A DNA stretch of 64,000 bases from Mycolicibacterium sp. YH-1 (GCF_022557175.1 NZ_CP092915.1:6820001-6884000), one strand, 5' to 3'; positions 18,744 through 28,823 are shown, numbered from the stretch's first letter. The notes: generated from the sequence alone by a model not told the origin. Translations and numbers: made by a program.

Positions 18744-20240
18744 TCACTTGGAGATGCGGACATTGATCTGTTTGGTCTGCGTGAAGCCCGCGATCATGCC
18801 CTCCAGGGAGACCTCGCGCCCGAGTCCGCTCTGCTTATAGCCTCCGTATGACTGTCCAACCACTTGACCGCCGCCCTGATTCACCTGAACCCAGCCTGTT
18901 TCCAGAGCGTGGGCTGTGGTCAGCGCATCGTCGAGATTGTGCGTCCACACATAAGCCGCCAACCCGTAGTGCGAATCATTGGCCATCGCGATCACCTCGT
19001 CGCGGTCCGACCACGGCAGTGCAACCAGAACGGGTCCGAAGATCTCCTCGCGGGCCAGACGCCATCCGTTGTCCGAAGTACCGAACACCGTCGGTGCCAG
19101 GTAGTAGCCGTCCGTGCCCACCTGCGCTGTGGTGCCGTCCAGCACGGCCCGGACCCCGGGCGCTGCGAGACCCTCGTCGACAAACGAACTGACAGAGTCG
19201 AACTGGGCCTGGTTGATGATCGCACCGATGTCGGTCGACTCGTCGAGGGGATTTCCGATGACCTGTCGGGTCAGAAGGTCTGTCAACCGAGACAACACAC
19301 TGTCATAGACCGAGTTGTGGATGAACAGGCGTGAGCCGGCGGTGCAACTCTGCCCCTGCCGGTGCACCCGTGACGAGAGCAACAGATTGTCGATGAGATC
19401 GTCATCGTCGGCAGCATCAGGGAAGACGATGGAGGGGTTCTTGCCGCCGAGTTCCAATGAGACGTGGGCCAACCTGTCGCTGGCAACTTTCGCGACGTGC
19501 TTACCGACTTCCGTGGAGCCGGTGAAGGACACCTTGTCGACGTGGGGGTGGTTGGTCAGAGCTTCTCCTGCCACTGATCCTCGACCGGTGATGACGTTGA
19601 ACACCCCCGCGGGTAGGTGCTCCGCACACACCTCGGCAAGCAAAAGCAAGCTCAGCGGTGCCGCTTCGGCGGCCTTGACTACGAGGGTGTTGCCGGAGGC
19701 GAGTGCGGCGGGGAACTTGAAGCCCGCGATCATCAATGGCGAATTCCACGGCAAGATACAGCCCACGACACCCAGCGGCTCTTGGCGGGTGTACTGCAGT
19801 TGGTTCTCACCAGCGGGAAGAACGGTGCCCTTCACCTCACCGGCGACCCCGGCGAAATAGCGGAAGAGATTGATCGTCGCAATCACCTCTGGGCGGGCCT
19901 GCGTCCGGATCGCGTTGCCGGTGTCCAGCGCAGTCAGTCGGGCGAACTCTTCCGTGCGGGCTTCCAGGGAATCCGCGATCTTCGCCAATGCGCGTTGCCG
20001 CTCGGTGAAGTGAGCTGCACGCCACCGCGGAAAAGCTCGCCGTGCCGCCTGCACCGCCGCATCGACGTCTGCTGCCGAGGCATCCGGCGTCCGGCCGATG
20101 GTCTGCCCGCGGAGGATGGGGGTGCTCACCTCGCTCCACTGACCGCTTTCTGACGGTACCCAGTGGCCGTCGATGAACATCGGGTAGTCCCTGGCACCTG
20201 GAAGTTCCAGGCCTTCCAGGGCAATCGTGGTAGTCGTCAT
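18744..20240 (-). CDS. NAD(P)-dependent aldehyde dehydrogenase
   Basis: 498 residues with a complete ALDH active site: Asn166 in LPWNSP, Glu263 in LELGGKNP and nucleophile Cys299 in GQSCTAGSRL, plus FTGSTEVG for the cofactor. Start at ATG 20240 after a GGAGACCTC ribosome site; the frame stays open upstream but without coding character. It sits between glutamate dehydrogenase (36 bases upstream) and the CoA-transferase. In this setting it would oxidise an aldehyde left after deamination or transamination of the island's substrate. Confidence 0.94.
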   Translation of the reverse strand: MTTTTIALEGLELPGARDYPMFIDGHWVPSESGQWSEVSTPILRGQTIGRTPDASAADVDAAVQAARRAFPRWRAAHFTERQRALAKIADSLEARTEEFARLTALDTGNAIRTQARPEVIATINLFRYFAGVAGEVKGTVLPAGENQLQYTRQEPLGVVGCILPWNSPLMIAGFKFPAALASGNTLVVKAAEAAPLSLLLLAEVCAEHLPAGVFNVITGRGSVAGEALTNHPHVDKVSFTGSTEVGKHVAKVASDRLAHVSLELGGKNPSIVFPDAADDDDLIDNLLLSSRVHRQGQSCTAGSRLFIHNSVYDSVLSRLTDLLTRQVIGNPLDESTDIGAIINQAQFDSVSSFVDEGLAAPGVRAVLDGTTAQVGTDGYYLAPTVFGTSDNGWRLAREEIFGPVLVALPWSDRDEVIAMANDSHYGLAAYVWTHNLDDALTTAHALETGWVQVNQGGGQVVGQSYGGYKQSGLGREVSLEGMIAGFTQTKQINVRISK

Positions 20241-20275
20241 TGAGGTCTCCTTGGTCGTTGGGTGAGTGCGGTGCG

Positions 20276-21550
20276 TCACGGGTACATGCCGCGCAGGAGA
20301 TGGGCCTCCGCGACGCGCTCTACGGCCGTCACGGTGGCGGCGGTCCGCAGCGAGACACCGTGTTTGGCTGCCCGGTCCCGCACTCCGCGCCACGCCTGCA
20401 GCATGCGGTCCTCGAGCCGGATCTCCACATCTTTGGCGCTCCACCAGTAGGCCTGATTGGCTTGCACCCATTCGAAGTAGGACACGATGACACCGCCGGC
20501 GTTGGCGAGAATGTCCGGGACTACCGTGACGCCACGACTGCGGAGGATGTCGTCGGCTTGCGCCGAAGTCGGACCGTTGGCACCTTCCACGATCACCGAC
20601 GCCTGAATGCGGTCTGCGTTGTGGGCGTTGATCGTTCCTTCGACTGCGGCAGGGACGAGAAGGTCGACATCGAGTTCGAGGACGGCGGCCCGCTCGATCG
20701 CCTCCCCGCCGGGGAATCCGGCTACGGTGCCGGATGAATCGACATAGGTTTCAAGAGCGTCGATGTCGAGCCCGCGCGAGGACGTTACTGCTCCGTGCGC
20801 ATCGCTGACCCCCAACACCCGGATGCCGGCATCGGCAAGGAACCTCACAGCGTGCCGGCCTACTTTACCGAAGCCCTCGACCACTGCCGTCGCCTGAGCG
20901 GGCTCGATACCGTTCTCGCGCAGCGCAGCCAACGCCACGTGGACCACTCCTCGAGACGTCGCAGTGGCTCGCCCCAGCGACCCGCCCAATCCCAGAGGTT
21001 TGCCCGTCGCCGCACCGAGCACCGTGTGGCCCGCCTGCATCGAAAAGGTGTCCATGATCCATGCCATGGTCTGTTCGTCAGTTCCGACATCGGGAGCCGG
21101 GATGTCGCGTTCAGGACCGATTAACGGGCTGATCTCGATGGTGTAGCGCCGGGTGACACGCTCGAGCTCACCATGCGAGTATCGGCTCGGGTCGATCCGG
21201 ACTCCGCCCTTGGCGCCACCGTAGGGGACGTCCAAGAGCGCACACTTCCAGGTCATCCACATGGCAAGGGCTCGGACTTCGTCGAGATTGACGTCCGGAC
21301 TGTACCGAAGGCCTCCCTTGGCCGGTCCGCGCGAAAGATTGTGCTGCACCCGATGTCCGGTGAGGACCTCAACGGCTCCGTTGTCCCGACGCAGCGGGAT
21401 GCTGACCGTCACTTCGCGGCGGGGTTGCGCCAGCAGACGCGCCAAACCTTCGTCGTAGCCAAGGATGTGGACCGCCTGTGACAGTTGCGCCTGGGCATCG
21501 GCAAGTGGATCAGGGTGAGGTGAGAGATCGAAGTGGGTCAAAGTGGACAA
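20276..21550 (-). CDS. Glu/Leu/Phe/Val dehydrogenase (glutamate dehydrogenase-like)
   Basis: 424 residues, the size of hexameric GDH. RGPAKGGLRYSPDV and the catalytic-lysine segment VPYGGAKGGV are intact, followed by the Asp in PAPDVGTDEQTMAW and the Rossmann motif VEGFGKVG. NAGGVIVSYFEWVQ is also GDH-like. The reaction is oxidative deamination of an amino acid to the 2-oxo acid with release of ammonia, probably recycling glutamate formed by the aminotransferase and hydrolase of this island. Located 30 bases after the aminotransferase gene. Confidence 0.92.
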   Translation of the reverse strand: MSTLTHFDLSPHPDPLADAQAQLSQAVHILGYDEGLARLLAQPRREVTVSIPLRRDNGAVEVLTGHRVQHNLSRGPAKGGLRYSPDVNLDEVRALAMWMTWKCALLDVPYGGAKGGVRIDPSRYSHGELERVTRRYTIEISPLIGPERDIPAPDVGTDEQTMAWIMDTFSMQAGHTVLGAATGKPLGLGGSLGRATATSRGVVHVALAALRENGIEPAQATAVVEGFGKVGRHAVRFLADAGIRVLGVSDAHGAVTSSRGLDIDALETYVDSSGTVAGFPGGEAIERAAVLELDVDLLVPAAVEGTINAHNADRIQASVIVEGANGPTSAQADDILRSRGVTVVPDILANAGGVIVSYFEWVQANQAYWWSAKDVEIRLEDRMLQAWRGVRDRAAKHGVSLRTAATVTAVERVAEAHLLRGMYP

Positions 21551-21580
21551 CGTGTTCCTCGCAAATCGGTGAGTGGACGA

Positions 21581-22948
21581 CTAGCGCGACACGTAGGTGT
21601 CAGCGATGTCGAGCGCGGCATCCGTCTTGGCCAGTCCCTCAACGAGGTCTGTGTCCAGGATGTTCAGTGGTGGTTTGATGTGCATACGATTGAAGTTCGT
21701 GAACGGCAGCACCCCGTTCGCCTTCAGAAACGCGACCATTTCAATCATGGCCGGACTGGTACCGCCGTAGGGGGCCAGCGGTTCTCGTGTCCTGGGATCC
21801 AAAACCAGTTCCAGCGCCCACATACAGCCCGTTCCCCGGATCTCGGCGACACTGGGATGGCGTTCCTGCATCGTCCGCAGATGAGGTTCGATCACCTCGC
21901 GACCCAGACGAGCCGCATTGGCGACCATGCCTTCGTCCTCCATCGTGTTGATAGCGGCCACCGCCGCGGCACAGGCCAGCGGATGACCCGAGTACGTCAG
22001 GCCGCCCGGGTAGGCGCGGGTGGCGAAGAAGTCGGCGATCTCATCACTGATCGCAACGCCGCCCAGGGGTACATACCCCGAGTTCACGCCTTTGGCGAAG
22101 GTGAGTAGATCGGGCGTGACCCCCATTGCGCCGATGGCGAACCAGGCGCCGGCACGCCCGAACCCACACATCACCTCATCGGCAATAAGTTTGATACCGA
22201 ATCGATTACACAGTTCACGCACACCCTGCAGGTATCCCGGCGGCGGGACCATGACCCCCGCGGTTCCCGGAATGGATTCCAAGACGATGGCGGCGATGGT
22301 GTCCGGGCCCTCGAACACGATTGTTCGCTCGAGATGCTCGAGGGCGCGGGCACATTCTTCCTGCTCGGTCTGCGCGTGGAAGGCGGAGCGGTACAGGAAC
22401 GGCCCCCAGAAGTGGATCGTCCCCGCGCTCGCATAGTCGCTGGGCCACCGGCGTGGGTCGCCGGTAAGGTTCACCGCCGTTGTGGTTCCACCGTGATACG
22501 AGCGGTAGGTCGACATGACCTTGTAACGCCCGGTGACCAGTCGCGCCATTCGCACCGCGTGTTCGTTGGCGTCGGCGCCGCCGTTGGTGAAGAAGATCCG
22601 ATTGAGGTCACCGGGGGTACGTTCGGCAATCAGTCGGGCGGCCTCACTGCGCGCGTCGTTGGCGTGTTGCGGAGCAATCATGCACATCCGACCGGCCTGG
22701 CCCTGAATCGCCTCGACTACCCGAGGGTGCTGATGACCGATGTTCATGTTCACCAGTTGGCTACTGAAATCCAGATACCGGTTTCCGTCACCGTCCCACA
22801 CGAACGAACCGCTCGCACGGGTGAACACCATCGGATCGAGTTGCGCCTGCGCCGACCACGAATGGAACACGTGCTGCCGGTCCAGCCGGTGGGTCCGTGC
22901 CGCGTCTGACACGGTGTCCTGCGCGGAGATCTGCCGAACCTGCGTCAT
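21581..22948 (-). CDS. Class III PLP-dependent aminotransferase
   Basis: 455 residues of the omega-aminotransferase group. The PLP lysine lies in LTFAKGVNSGYVPLGG, the upstream acidic residue in LIADEVMCGFGR, and the phosphate/substrate loop in FTNGGADANEHAVRMAR. Substrates of close families include GABA, beta-alanine, taurine and polyamine-derived amines. ATG at 22948 was preferred to a TTG two codons upstream; a GAGG site supports either. A 141-base gap separates it from the aldehyde dehydrogenase upstream, so an internal promoter is possible. Confidence 0.92.
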   Translation of the reverse strand: MTQVRQISAQDTVSDAARTHRLDRQHVFHSWSAQAQLDPMVFTRASGSFVWDGDGNRYLDFSSQLVNMNIGHQHPRVVEAIQGQAGRMCMIAPQHANDARSEAARLIAERTPGDLNRIFFTNGGADANEHAVRMARLVTGRYKVMSTYRSYHGGTTTAVNLTGDPRRWPSDYASAGTIHFWGPFLYRSAFHAQTEQEECARALEHLERTIVFEGPDTIAAIVLESIPGTAGVMVPPPGYLQGVRELCNRFGIKLIADEVMCGFGRAGAWFAIGAMGVTPDLLTFAKGVNSGYVPLGGVAISDEIADFFATRAYPGGLTYSGHPLACAAAVAAINTMEDEGMVANAARLGREVIEPHLRTMQERHPSVAEIRGTGCMWALELVLDPRTREPLAPYGGTSPAMIEMVAFLKANGVLPFTNFNRMHIKPPLNILDTDLVEGLAKTDAALDIADTYVSR

Positions 22949-23089
22949 GTTCAATCCTCGCTGCTCCAGTGGACGGAAGGCTCTCCTCCCTGCCTCTCAA
23001 GCATCTAGGTTCGACGGCGAAAGATGAACTGACACAATGTCTGTTCCCCGCCGACGTCACGACACCTCGTCGGAACCCGGCCCCCGCGG

Positions 23090-24589
23090 TTACATTGCCA
23101 AGGTGGGGTCGTCGACGCCAATGACGCGCCGGCCCTGGAAGAACCGCACCATGTCGGTGGGACCGTGGCCGCCGATACCGGCGTTGTTCCAGAAGGACTG
23201 TTCAGCCCCGGCGGCGAGATCATCGAGTTTGCAACCGTTTATCTTGACCTCGCCCGCGGTGATCCTGCTTGCGACCATCAGTGCTGCATCAATGTCGTGA
23301 CCGAAAACGTAGCCGGCAAGGCCGGTCTGGGGACCATGGGCGTCGGCGATAGCGCCTTGTGTTGAACGTGTCCTGTGCACGGACACAGCTGGGCCGAACA
23401 GTTCGCGCGTCGACTTTTCGGCTGGCAGCCCGACGACGACCGTCGGTGAGATGAACCAGCCTCCCAGTTCGGGCAAAGCTGCAGTGGTGAGCGCTTCACC
23501 GCCGTCCTCGACCAGCAGATTGATCTGGTCTTGCAGACGGGAGCGCTGCAGCGCGTAGGCCTGGGGCCCAAGATCGGCGGCCTCGTCGAGGCAGTGCGCT
23601 ATTCGCACTGACCGCAACTCGGCGATCAGCGCGTCCACCAGATCGTCGTGAAGGTGATCGGGTACCAGTATCTTCCCTGGACCCTCGCACCACGTGCCAT
23701 TGAGCTTGGTCATGCCTTCAGCCAGGTCGGCGGCGGCCTGGGCGATGTCTGCGTCCGGCATGATCACTGCCGGATTGTGTCCACCAAGTTCGAGCTGCAC
23801 GGCGGTGAAATGTGGTGCTGCCGCGGCGGCGATCGCCTGGCCGCCGTTGATGCCGCCGGTGAAGCAGATGGCGCGGATGCGCGGGTCAGCGGTCAATCGA
23901 GACCCGGTGGGTGCACCACCGTGCAGGAACTGGAACAGCCCTGCTGGAAGTGCCAGTTGCTCAATAGCATCCGCCAACAACTCTGCCACGATCTGACACC
24001 CACCGGGAGCCCATTCCGACGGTTTGAGAATAGCCGGGCACCCTGCGGCCAGTGCACTGGCGGTCTTGGCCACACCCACAAACGTCGGCGCATTCCACGG
24101 CGCCAGAATCGCCGCCGGACCCACCGCGCGCTGCAGTTGAAGAACCTTCCTCCCATTCGCTGGCAGTGGTGAGGAATCCCCCACTGCCAGAAGCTGATCG
24201 CGAGCGCCCCGCACCCTGGGCCCAAGCGACGAAGCCATTACGCGTGCGAAACTGATCGGACTACCTGACGCCAGGGCATCCTCCTGAGCGATGTCGTTGG
24301 CCCGGGCCGCGAGCCCATCTGCGAACAGGTCCAGAAGCGCAACCCGCATGCCCAAGGCCGACTCCGCCCACGTGCCGTCGGCGTGTAGTCGAGTTGCCGC
24401 CGCCACGGCACGTTCGGTGGCTGCCGCGGACGTCTCGGCCTGCTGCTGGCGCACAGCGCCGGTGTTGGGGTCATCGACGGTCGCCGCGACCAGAGCCGGG
24501 ACTTCCCAACTGCCGTCGATGAAGTCGCGTTGTTCTCGAGGCGCGGGCAGAGTGATGTGCCGGGCCGCATGGTTGGAGATGACGGTCAT
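23090..24589 (-). CDS. Aldehyde dehydrogenase of the gamma-glutamyl amine pathway (AldC/PuuC-like)
   Basis: 499 residues with Asn166 in LAPWNAP, Glu267 in LELGGHNP and the nucleophile Cys301 in NGTWCEGPGK. The cysteine loop differs from the usual GQxC pattern, placing it in a separate ALDH branch from the dehydrogenase at 18744-20240. It starts 42 bases after the PuuD-like hydrolase gene. The neighbour pair hydrolase-ALDH together with the glutamine-synthetase-like gene recalls the Mtb glnA4-Rv2859c-aldC block, so oxidation of a gamma-glutamyl aminoaldehyde to the acid is a reasonable guess. Confidence 0.9.
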   Translation of the reverse strand: MTVISNHAARHITLPAPREQRDFIDGSWEVPALVAATVDDPNTGAVRQQQAETSAAATERAVAAATRLHADGTWAESALGMRVALLDLFADGLAARANDIAQEDALASGSPISFARVMASSLGPRVRGARDQLLAVGDSSPLPANGRKVLQLQRAVGPAAILAPWNAPTFVGVAKTASALAAGCPAILKPSEWAPGGCQIVAELLADAIEQLALPAGLFQFLHGGAPTGSRLTADPRIRAICFTGGINGGQAIAAAAAPHFTAVQLELGGHNPAVIMPDADIAQAAADLAEGMTKLNGTWCEGPGKILVPDHLHDDLVDALIAELRSVRIAHCLDEAADLGPQAYALQRSRLQDQINLLVEDGGEALTTAALPELGGWFISPTVVVGLPAEKSTRELFGPAVSVHRTRSTQGAIADAHGPQTGLAGYVFGHDIDAALMVASRITAGEVKINGCKLDDLAAGAEQSFWNNAGIGGHGPTDMVRFFQGRRVIGVDDPTLAM

Positions 24590-24631
24590 GAACAGGTCCT
24601 TCTTTGAGGAGTGGTGGCGGTTTCGTGTTTG

Positions 24632-25444
24632 TCAGGTCGACACGTGCTGCACTTGGGCTACCGCGAGGTCTGCTTCGTCGACACCCTGGCCAGATCCGCT
24701 GCACATGGCCGCGAAATGTTCGAAAATTCGATTGTCGTCGGCCATTTCCGGATGCCACTGCACAGCAAGTAGACGACCGTGGGCATCCTCGAGGGCTTCG
24801 ACCGTGCCGTCGTCGGCCCACCCGACTGGGCGTAGTCCGGGTGCGACAACATCAACAGCTTGATGGTGGTAGGTGGGGACTTCGAGCCGCGACCCGAGGG
24901 CTTCACCTAGCCGGCTGTCAGCGGCAATGGTGATCGGATGGAGCGCGAATTGTCCCTGTACCGGATTGTGCGCATGGCTGCCGACACGATCGGGCAGATG
25001 CTGACTGAGGGTGCCATGTAGTACGACATTGAGCAGCTGCATCCCTCGGCAGATACCGAATACGGGCAGCCCGCGCTGCACAGCCTGGCGAAGCAACGCC
25101 GCTTCGAAGGTGTCTCGAGCAGAATCGAACGGCCCTGACGCCGGGTGGGGTTCCTGTCCGTAGCAGTCGGGGTCGACGTCAGCACCACCCGCGATCAGAA
25201 GTCCGTCCAGTCCTTGCACCATTCGGGCCGCCTCGTAGGCCGTTGCGGCCACGGGCAGGAAGACCGGGATCATCCCGGCGCGGCGAAGCTGATCCGCGTA
25301 ATTCCTGTTGAGCAGATAGACCTCCCCCGACCACACCCGCCAGTGCGCTTGCTCGATCGGCACAGGAATGCCCACGACGGCGGGCCGATGATCGCCTGCC
25401 CCCGATTCCCGGCGGGGTAATACGTTCTCTGGATATTTGGGCAT
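24632..25444 (-). CDS. Gamma-glutamyl hydrolase, class I glutamine amidotransferase fold (PuuD-like)
   Basis: 270 residues with an intact amidotransferase triad: nucleophile Cys in FGICRGMQLLN, and His plus Glu in QWHPEMAD. The N-terminal VGIPVPIEQ and LLIAGGADVDPDCYG match the PuuD/peptidase C26 branch, which hydrolyses gamma-glutamyl-GABA and like compounds to glutamate. Start set at ATG 25444, inside the palindrome 25435-25451; a TACTAT -10 element ends only five bases before the ATG, so the transcript is probably leaderless. It is the first gene of the minus block and faces away from the PucR gene. Confidence 0.9.
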   Translation of the reverse strand: MPKYPENVLPRRESGAGDHRPAVVGIPVPIEQAHWRVWSGEVYLLNRNYADQLRRAGMIPVFLPVAATAYEAARMVQGLDGLLIAGGADVDPDCYGQEPHPASGPFDSARDTFEAALLRQAVQRGLPVFGICRGMQLLNVVLHGTLSQHLPDRVGSHAHNPVQGQFALHPITIAADSRLGEALGSRLEVPTYHHQAVDVVAPGLRPVGWADDGTVEALEDAHGRLLAVQWHPEMADDNRIFEHFAAMCSGSGQGVDEADLAVAQVQHVST

Positions 25445-25455
25445 GCCAAATAGTA
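25435..25455 (-). promoter_or_regulatory. FadR-type operator and leaderless promoter of the PuuD-like gene
   Basis: ATTTGG-N5-CCAAAT (25435-25451) contains the TGG-N5-CCA core of FadR/GntR operators. Read on the minus strand, the -10 box TACTAT (25455-25450) overlaps it, with TTGCGT 18 bases further upstream as a -35. The start codon ATG is at the centre of the dyad, so a bound repressor would cover both -10 box and start. The same arrangement recurs at 32964-32984. Confidence 0.65.
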
Positions 25456-25564
25456 GGATATGGGGAGAATCCGACGCAATGGTTGGTACAAATAGGTCAG
25501 GCCGGCTGCGTCGCTGCCGCTTTACCGCACGAACACACCGATGGGTCCGAGAAGGCGAGACGGC

Positions 25565-27226
25565 ATGGCGATCACAGTCCGCAGCGTCTTGTCGATGCCG
25601 CTGATCGCCTCGGCCGATCCCGAGGTGCTGTCCGGCCACCACCGGCTCGACCACGCGGTTCGCTGGGTGCATCCCGCCGAGGTCGCCGACATCGCGCACC
25701 TGCTCAGCGGTGGTGAGCTGGTCCTGGTCACCGGCATCGTTTTGCCCGAGAACACCGAAGCGATGCAGGACTACGCCCAGTCGCTGTCCGCCGCCGGTGT
25801 CGCGGGGCTGTTCATCGAGCTGGGCCGACGATGGTCCGAGGTTCCGCCCTCGCTGGTCATGGCTTGTCGATCAGTCGACCTCGTCCTAGTCGCCCTGCAC
25901 AAGATCGTTCGGTTCGCCGGCGTGGTCGAGGAAGTCGGCGGACAGATTCTCGCGTCCCAAGTAGAGGACCTCCGTGCCAGCGAGCACATTCACGAAACCT
26001 TCACCCGCCTCGATCTGAATGCCGCCGGACCAGACGAAATCCTGACGGCAGTTGTCCAGATCGCCCATCTGCCGGTGGTATTGGAGTCATCACGGCACCA
26101 CGTCATCCGATACAACCTTGCCGGCCGCGATCCGAAGGATGTCCTGTCCGACTGGCCACGTCGCTCACGCGGTGTCAGCTTCTCGACTCGCACCGGCTAC
26201 GACCGCGCGTCAGGCCGGCTGACCACAGTGGTGGGGTCGCTGGGTGACGACTGGGGCCGGTTGAGCATCCTGACGGACAGCCAGCCGTCCCGCCGCGACC
26301 ATGTACTGGTAGAACGCGCCGCCGCCGCGATGTCGTTGTACCAGATGCGTTCACGGGCCCGGGACAGCGTCGAACGCAACACCCACACGGCGTTGATCGG
26401 CGAGATGCGGGCGGGGAGGATGTCACCCGAGCTGACGATGCGTTGTGAGACAGCGAATTTCCCGGCACGGTCACGTCGATTCGTCGCCATTGGCGTCCGG
26501 CAGCGGGTCGCTGAAGGACGGCAATGGGCGCTCACAGATATCGCCTCCAACATCGCACAGACAGCGCGAAGTCTCGGCGTTTCGATTCTGGTCGGAGTCG
26601 AGACGGACCACGTCATCGCCTTGATCGGTTTTCCTCAGAGCATTGCACCAGAGGTCGTCATGACCCGGCTGACCCAGGAACTGCAGAAATCGCTCAGCGC
26701 GCACATCGCGCGGGGCGAAGTTGTCGAGCGCCTCGATGAGGCTTATCAGACTCTGATCGACGCCCGGAACATCCTGGCGGTTACCGACCCCGACGATGAA
26801 CGCCCGTGGGTGACACTCGCCGACGTCCATCTAAAGGGACTGATTCACCTGCTCCGCGACGACGAACGGTTAAGGCTCTTCGCGTGTCGGGAACTGGCAC
26901 CACTTCTGGCACACGACGCGCAGCGAGGGACGGCACTGCTGCCGATACTCAGAGGGTTCCTGGATACGCCCGGCCCCAAGGCCGCCGCCGCGAAGAGGTT
27001 GCTGTTGTCCCGTCCAGTTCTCTACGAGCGGTTGGCGAGAATCGAGTCGATCCTTGGTGTCGATCTCGACGACCCCCACATGCGGACCTCCCTTCACGTC
27101 GCGGTGATGGCCAAAGAACTCTTCGATGGCGAAGCATCCGGCCGGCGACAGACGACACAGGGCCGTACATCAGGCGAACTGTCGGAGTCCGGGGTCAGTT
27201 CCGACAGTCTGTCGATTCTGAAATGA
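25565..27226 (+). CDS. PucR-family transcriptional regulator
   Basis: 553 residues from the ATG at 25565. The N-terminal purine-catabolism-regulator domain begins AITVRSVLSMPLI and spans about 125 residues with AHLLSGGELVLVTG; a middle GGDEF-like domain follows, and the C-terminal PucR helix-turn-helix reads AAAKRLLLSRPVLYERLARIESILGVDL. Such regulators usually activate nearby amine, purine or amino-acid catabolic genes on binding substrate. It lies divergent from the PuuD-like gene (120-base spacer) and 69 bases upstream of the permease in the same direction, which suggests it controls both. The C-terminal 30 residues are low complexity. Confidence 0.92.
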   Translation: MAITVRSVLSMPLIASADPEVLSGHHRLDHAVRWVHPAEVADIAHLLSGGELVLVTGIVLPENTEAMQDYAQSLSAAGVAGLFIELGRRWSEVPPSLVMACRSVDLVLVALHKIVRFAGVVEEVGGQILASQVEDLRASEHIHETFTRLDLNAAGPDEILTAVVQIAHLPVVLESSRHHVIRYNLAGRDPKDVLSDWPRRSRGVSFSTRTGYDRASGRLTTVVGSLGDDWGRLSILTDSQPSRRDHVLVERAAAAMSLYQMRSRARDSVERNTHTALIGEMRAGRMSPELTMRCETANFPARSRRFVAIGVRQRVAEGRQWALTDIASNIAQTARSLGVSILVGVETDHVIALIGFPQSIAPEVVMTRLTQELQKSLSAHIARGEVVERLDEAYQTLIDARNILAVTDPDDERPWVTLADVHLKGLIHLLRDDERLRLFACRELAPLLAHDAQRGTALLPILRGFLDTPGPKAAAAKRLLLSRPVLYERLARIESILGVDLDDPHMRTSLHVAVMAKELFDGEASGRRQTTQGRTSGELSESGVSSDSLSILK

Positions 27227-27295
27227 CGCACGTCACATGACAATTGTTGGTTAGCGATCCCATCGGGTCGCACCGTCCGTCAGGAGAAAAGCACA

Positions 27296-28723
27296 ATGTC
27301 AGAACTGATTCGGGATCAGCTGGATCAACCCGAACATCCCAGGTTGCACGGAAACCTCGGCACCGCAGCGATCGTGCTGATGGTCGTAGCGGCGGCAGCG
27401 CCCCTGACGTCCCTGAGCGCCAACGTGCCTCTGATGATCGCCCTCGGACAAGGTGTAGGCGCCCCGGTGGGTTTCCTGGTGGCAGGAGGGGTCTTCGCCT
27501 TGTTTGCAGCGGGATTCGTCGCGATGACCCATTACGTCAACAAGGCGGGAGCGTTCTACGCATACGTCGAGCGCGGTCTGGGACGACGGGCTGGAATCGG
27601 TTCCGCACTGGTTGCCTACGCGGCTTACATGGCAACCATGTTGGGCGTCTATGGTTTCCTCGGCGCGGTCTTGTCAACCCTGGTCAGCGACTTCGGCGGA
27701 CCGATCCTTCCCTGGTGGGTGATGTCGTTTGTGGTGATGGGGATCTGCGGGTTTCTCGGCTACCGCCATATCGAGTTGAGCGTCAAAGTTCTTGGCATTT
27801 TCCTCATCTCCGAGATCGCCATCGTAGTGATCCTCGACGCGGTCATATTCGCGCGGGGCGGTTCGGAAGGAATTACCTTCGATTCGTTCACTGCGGCGGG
27901 AATCGGTGGCGGTTTCGGCGTCGCGGTACTGTTTGCCCTATTCGGCTTCGTCGGCGTCGAGGCCACAGCGATATTTCGCGACGAAGCCAAGGATCCACAA
28001 CGGACCATCAAACGCGCCACCTACTGGGCCGTCGGCATCATCGCCGGGTTCTATGCAGTGTCGAGCTGGGCGCTGATCGAGGGCAACGGCGGCGCTGCAG
28101 CGGTGGCGATCGCAACCGAGGACCCCAACAACTTCACCATCAACACCGCCGGTGCATTCCTCGGCATGGTCGGCAAGGACGTCACCCAGGTTCTCCTGGT
28201 CGTCAGCCTGTTCGCCGCGGCACTGTCGTTCCACAACATCTCCGCACGGTACAAGTTCGTGCTGGCGCAACAAGGCATCTATCCGGCTTCATGGGGAGTT
28301 GCCCACCCGGAGCATCAGGCTCCATCGCGGTCGTCACTTGTCGTTTCGATCATCTCCGTTGTCGTCATCGGCGTTTTCGCCGTCCTACAACTAGATCCGT
28401 TGCTGGAGATATTCGGCCCGATGGGCGGGATCGGCATCACCGGCCTGGCGAGCCTGTGGCTTCTCACCGCGCTCGCAGTCACCGTCTTCTTTGCGCGCAA
28501 GGGCGGTATGAGTAGAACGACGGTGGTTGCGGGTCTCGCTGTCGTGGCGCTGGCGGCGAGTTTGGTTCTCATTCTGGTGAACCTGCCGGTAATAGTTGGT
28601 GGCACAGTCCTTCTGGCTGTGATGATGGGCGCGATACCGGTGGTGTTCTTTGTCATCGGTGTGCTGATGGGCTCTCGTCCCAGCAGGACCCCACTGGACC
28701 AGACTGAGCCTGCTAACTGTTGA
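27296..28723 (+). CDS. APC-superfamily amino acid/amine permease
   Basis: 475 residues with about 12 membrane segments. The APC opening LHGNLGTAAIVLMVVAAAAPLTSL and VEATAIFRDEAKDPQRTIKRAT between TM6 and TM7 are landmarks of the family, with KAGAFYAYVERGLGR in TM3. It starts after AGGAGAAAA at good spacing. It probably imports the island's substrate, an amino acid or (poly)amine/amino alcohol. A strong terminator hairpin follows directly (28740-28778). Confidence 0.9.
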   Translation: MSELIRDQLDQPEHPRLHGNLGTAAIVLMVVAAAAPLTSLSANVPLMIALGQGVGAPVGFLVAGGVFALFAAGFVAMTHYVNKAGAFYAYVERGLGRRAGIGSALVAYAAYMATMLGVYGFLGAVLSTLVSDFGGPILPWWVMSFVVMGICGFLGYRHIELSVKVLGIFLISEIAIVVILDAVIFARGGSEGITFDSFTAAGIGGGFGVAVLFALFGFVGVEATAIFRDEAKDPQRTIKRATYWAVGIIAGFYAVSSWALIEGNGGAAAVAIATEDPNNFTINTAGAFLGMVGKDVTQVLLVVSLFAAALSFHNISARYKFVLAQQGIYPASWGVAHPEHQAPSRSSLVVSIISVVVIGVFAVLQLDPLLEIFGPMGGIGITGLASLWLLTALAVTVFFARKGGMSRTTVVAGLAVVALAASLVLILVNLPVIVGGTVLLAVMMGAIPVVFFVIGVLMGSRPSRTPLDQTEPANC

Positions 28724-28739
28724 CTCTCTGCGTGACCAT

Positions 28740-28778
28740 CGCGGGCGGCCGGCACCTTCCCTGGTGCCGGCCGCCCGT
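28740..28778. terminator. Hairpin terminator between convergent genes
   Basis: GCGGGCGGCCGGCACC (28741-28756) and GGTGCCGGCCGCCCGT (28763-28778) pair at 15 of 16 positions around a 6-base loop. It lies between the permease and the convergent GNAT-AAA gene and can serve both strands. No U-tract follows, as usual in mycobacteria. Confidence 0.75.
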
Positions 28779-28823
28779 GATGTGTGTCCCGTTGATTCTG
28801 AAATCCAATGTCACGCCCCGTGA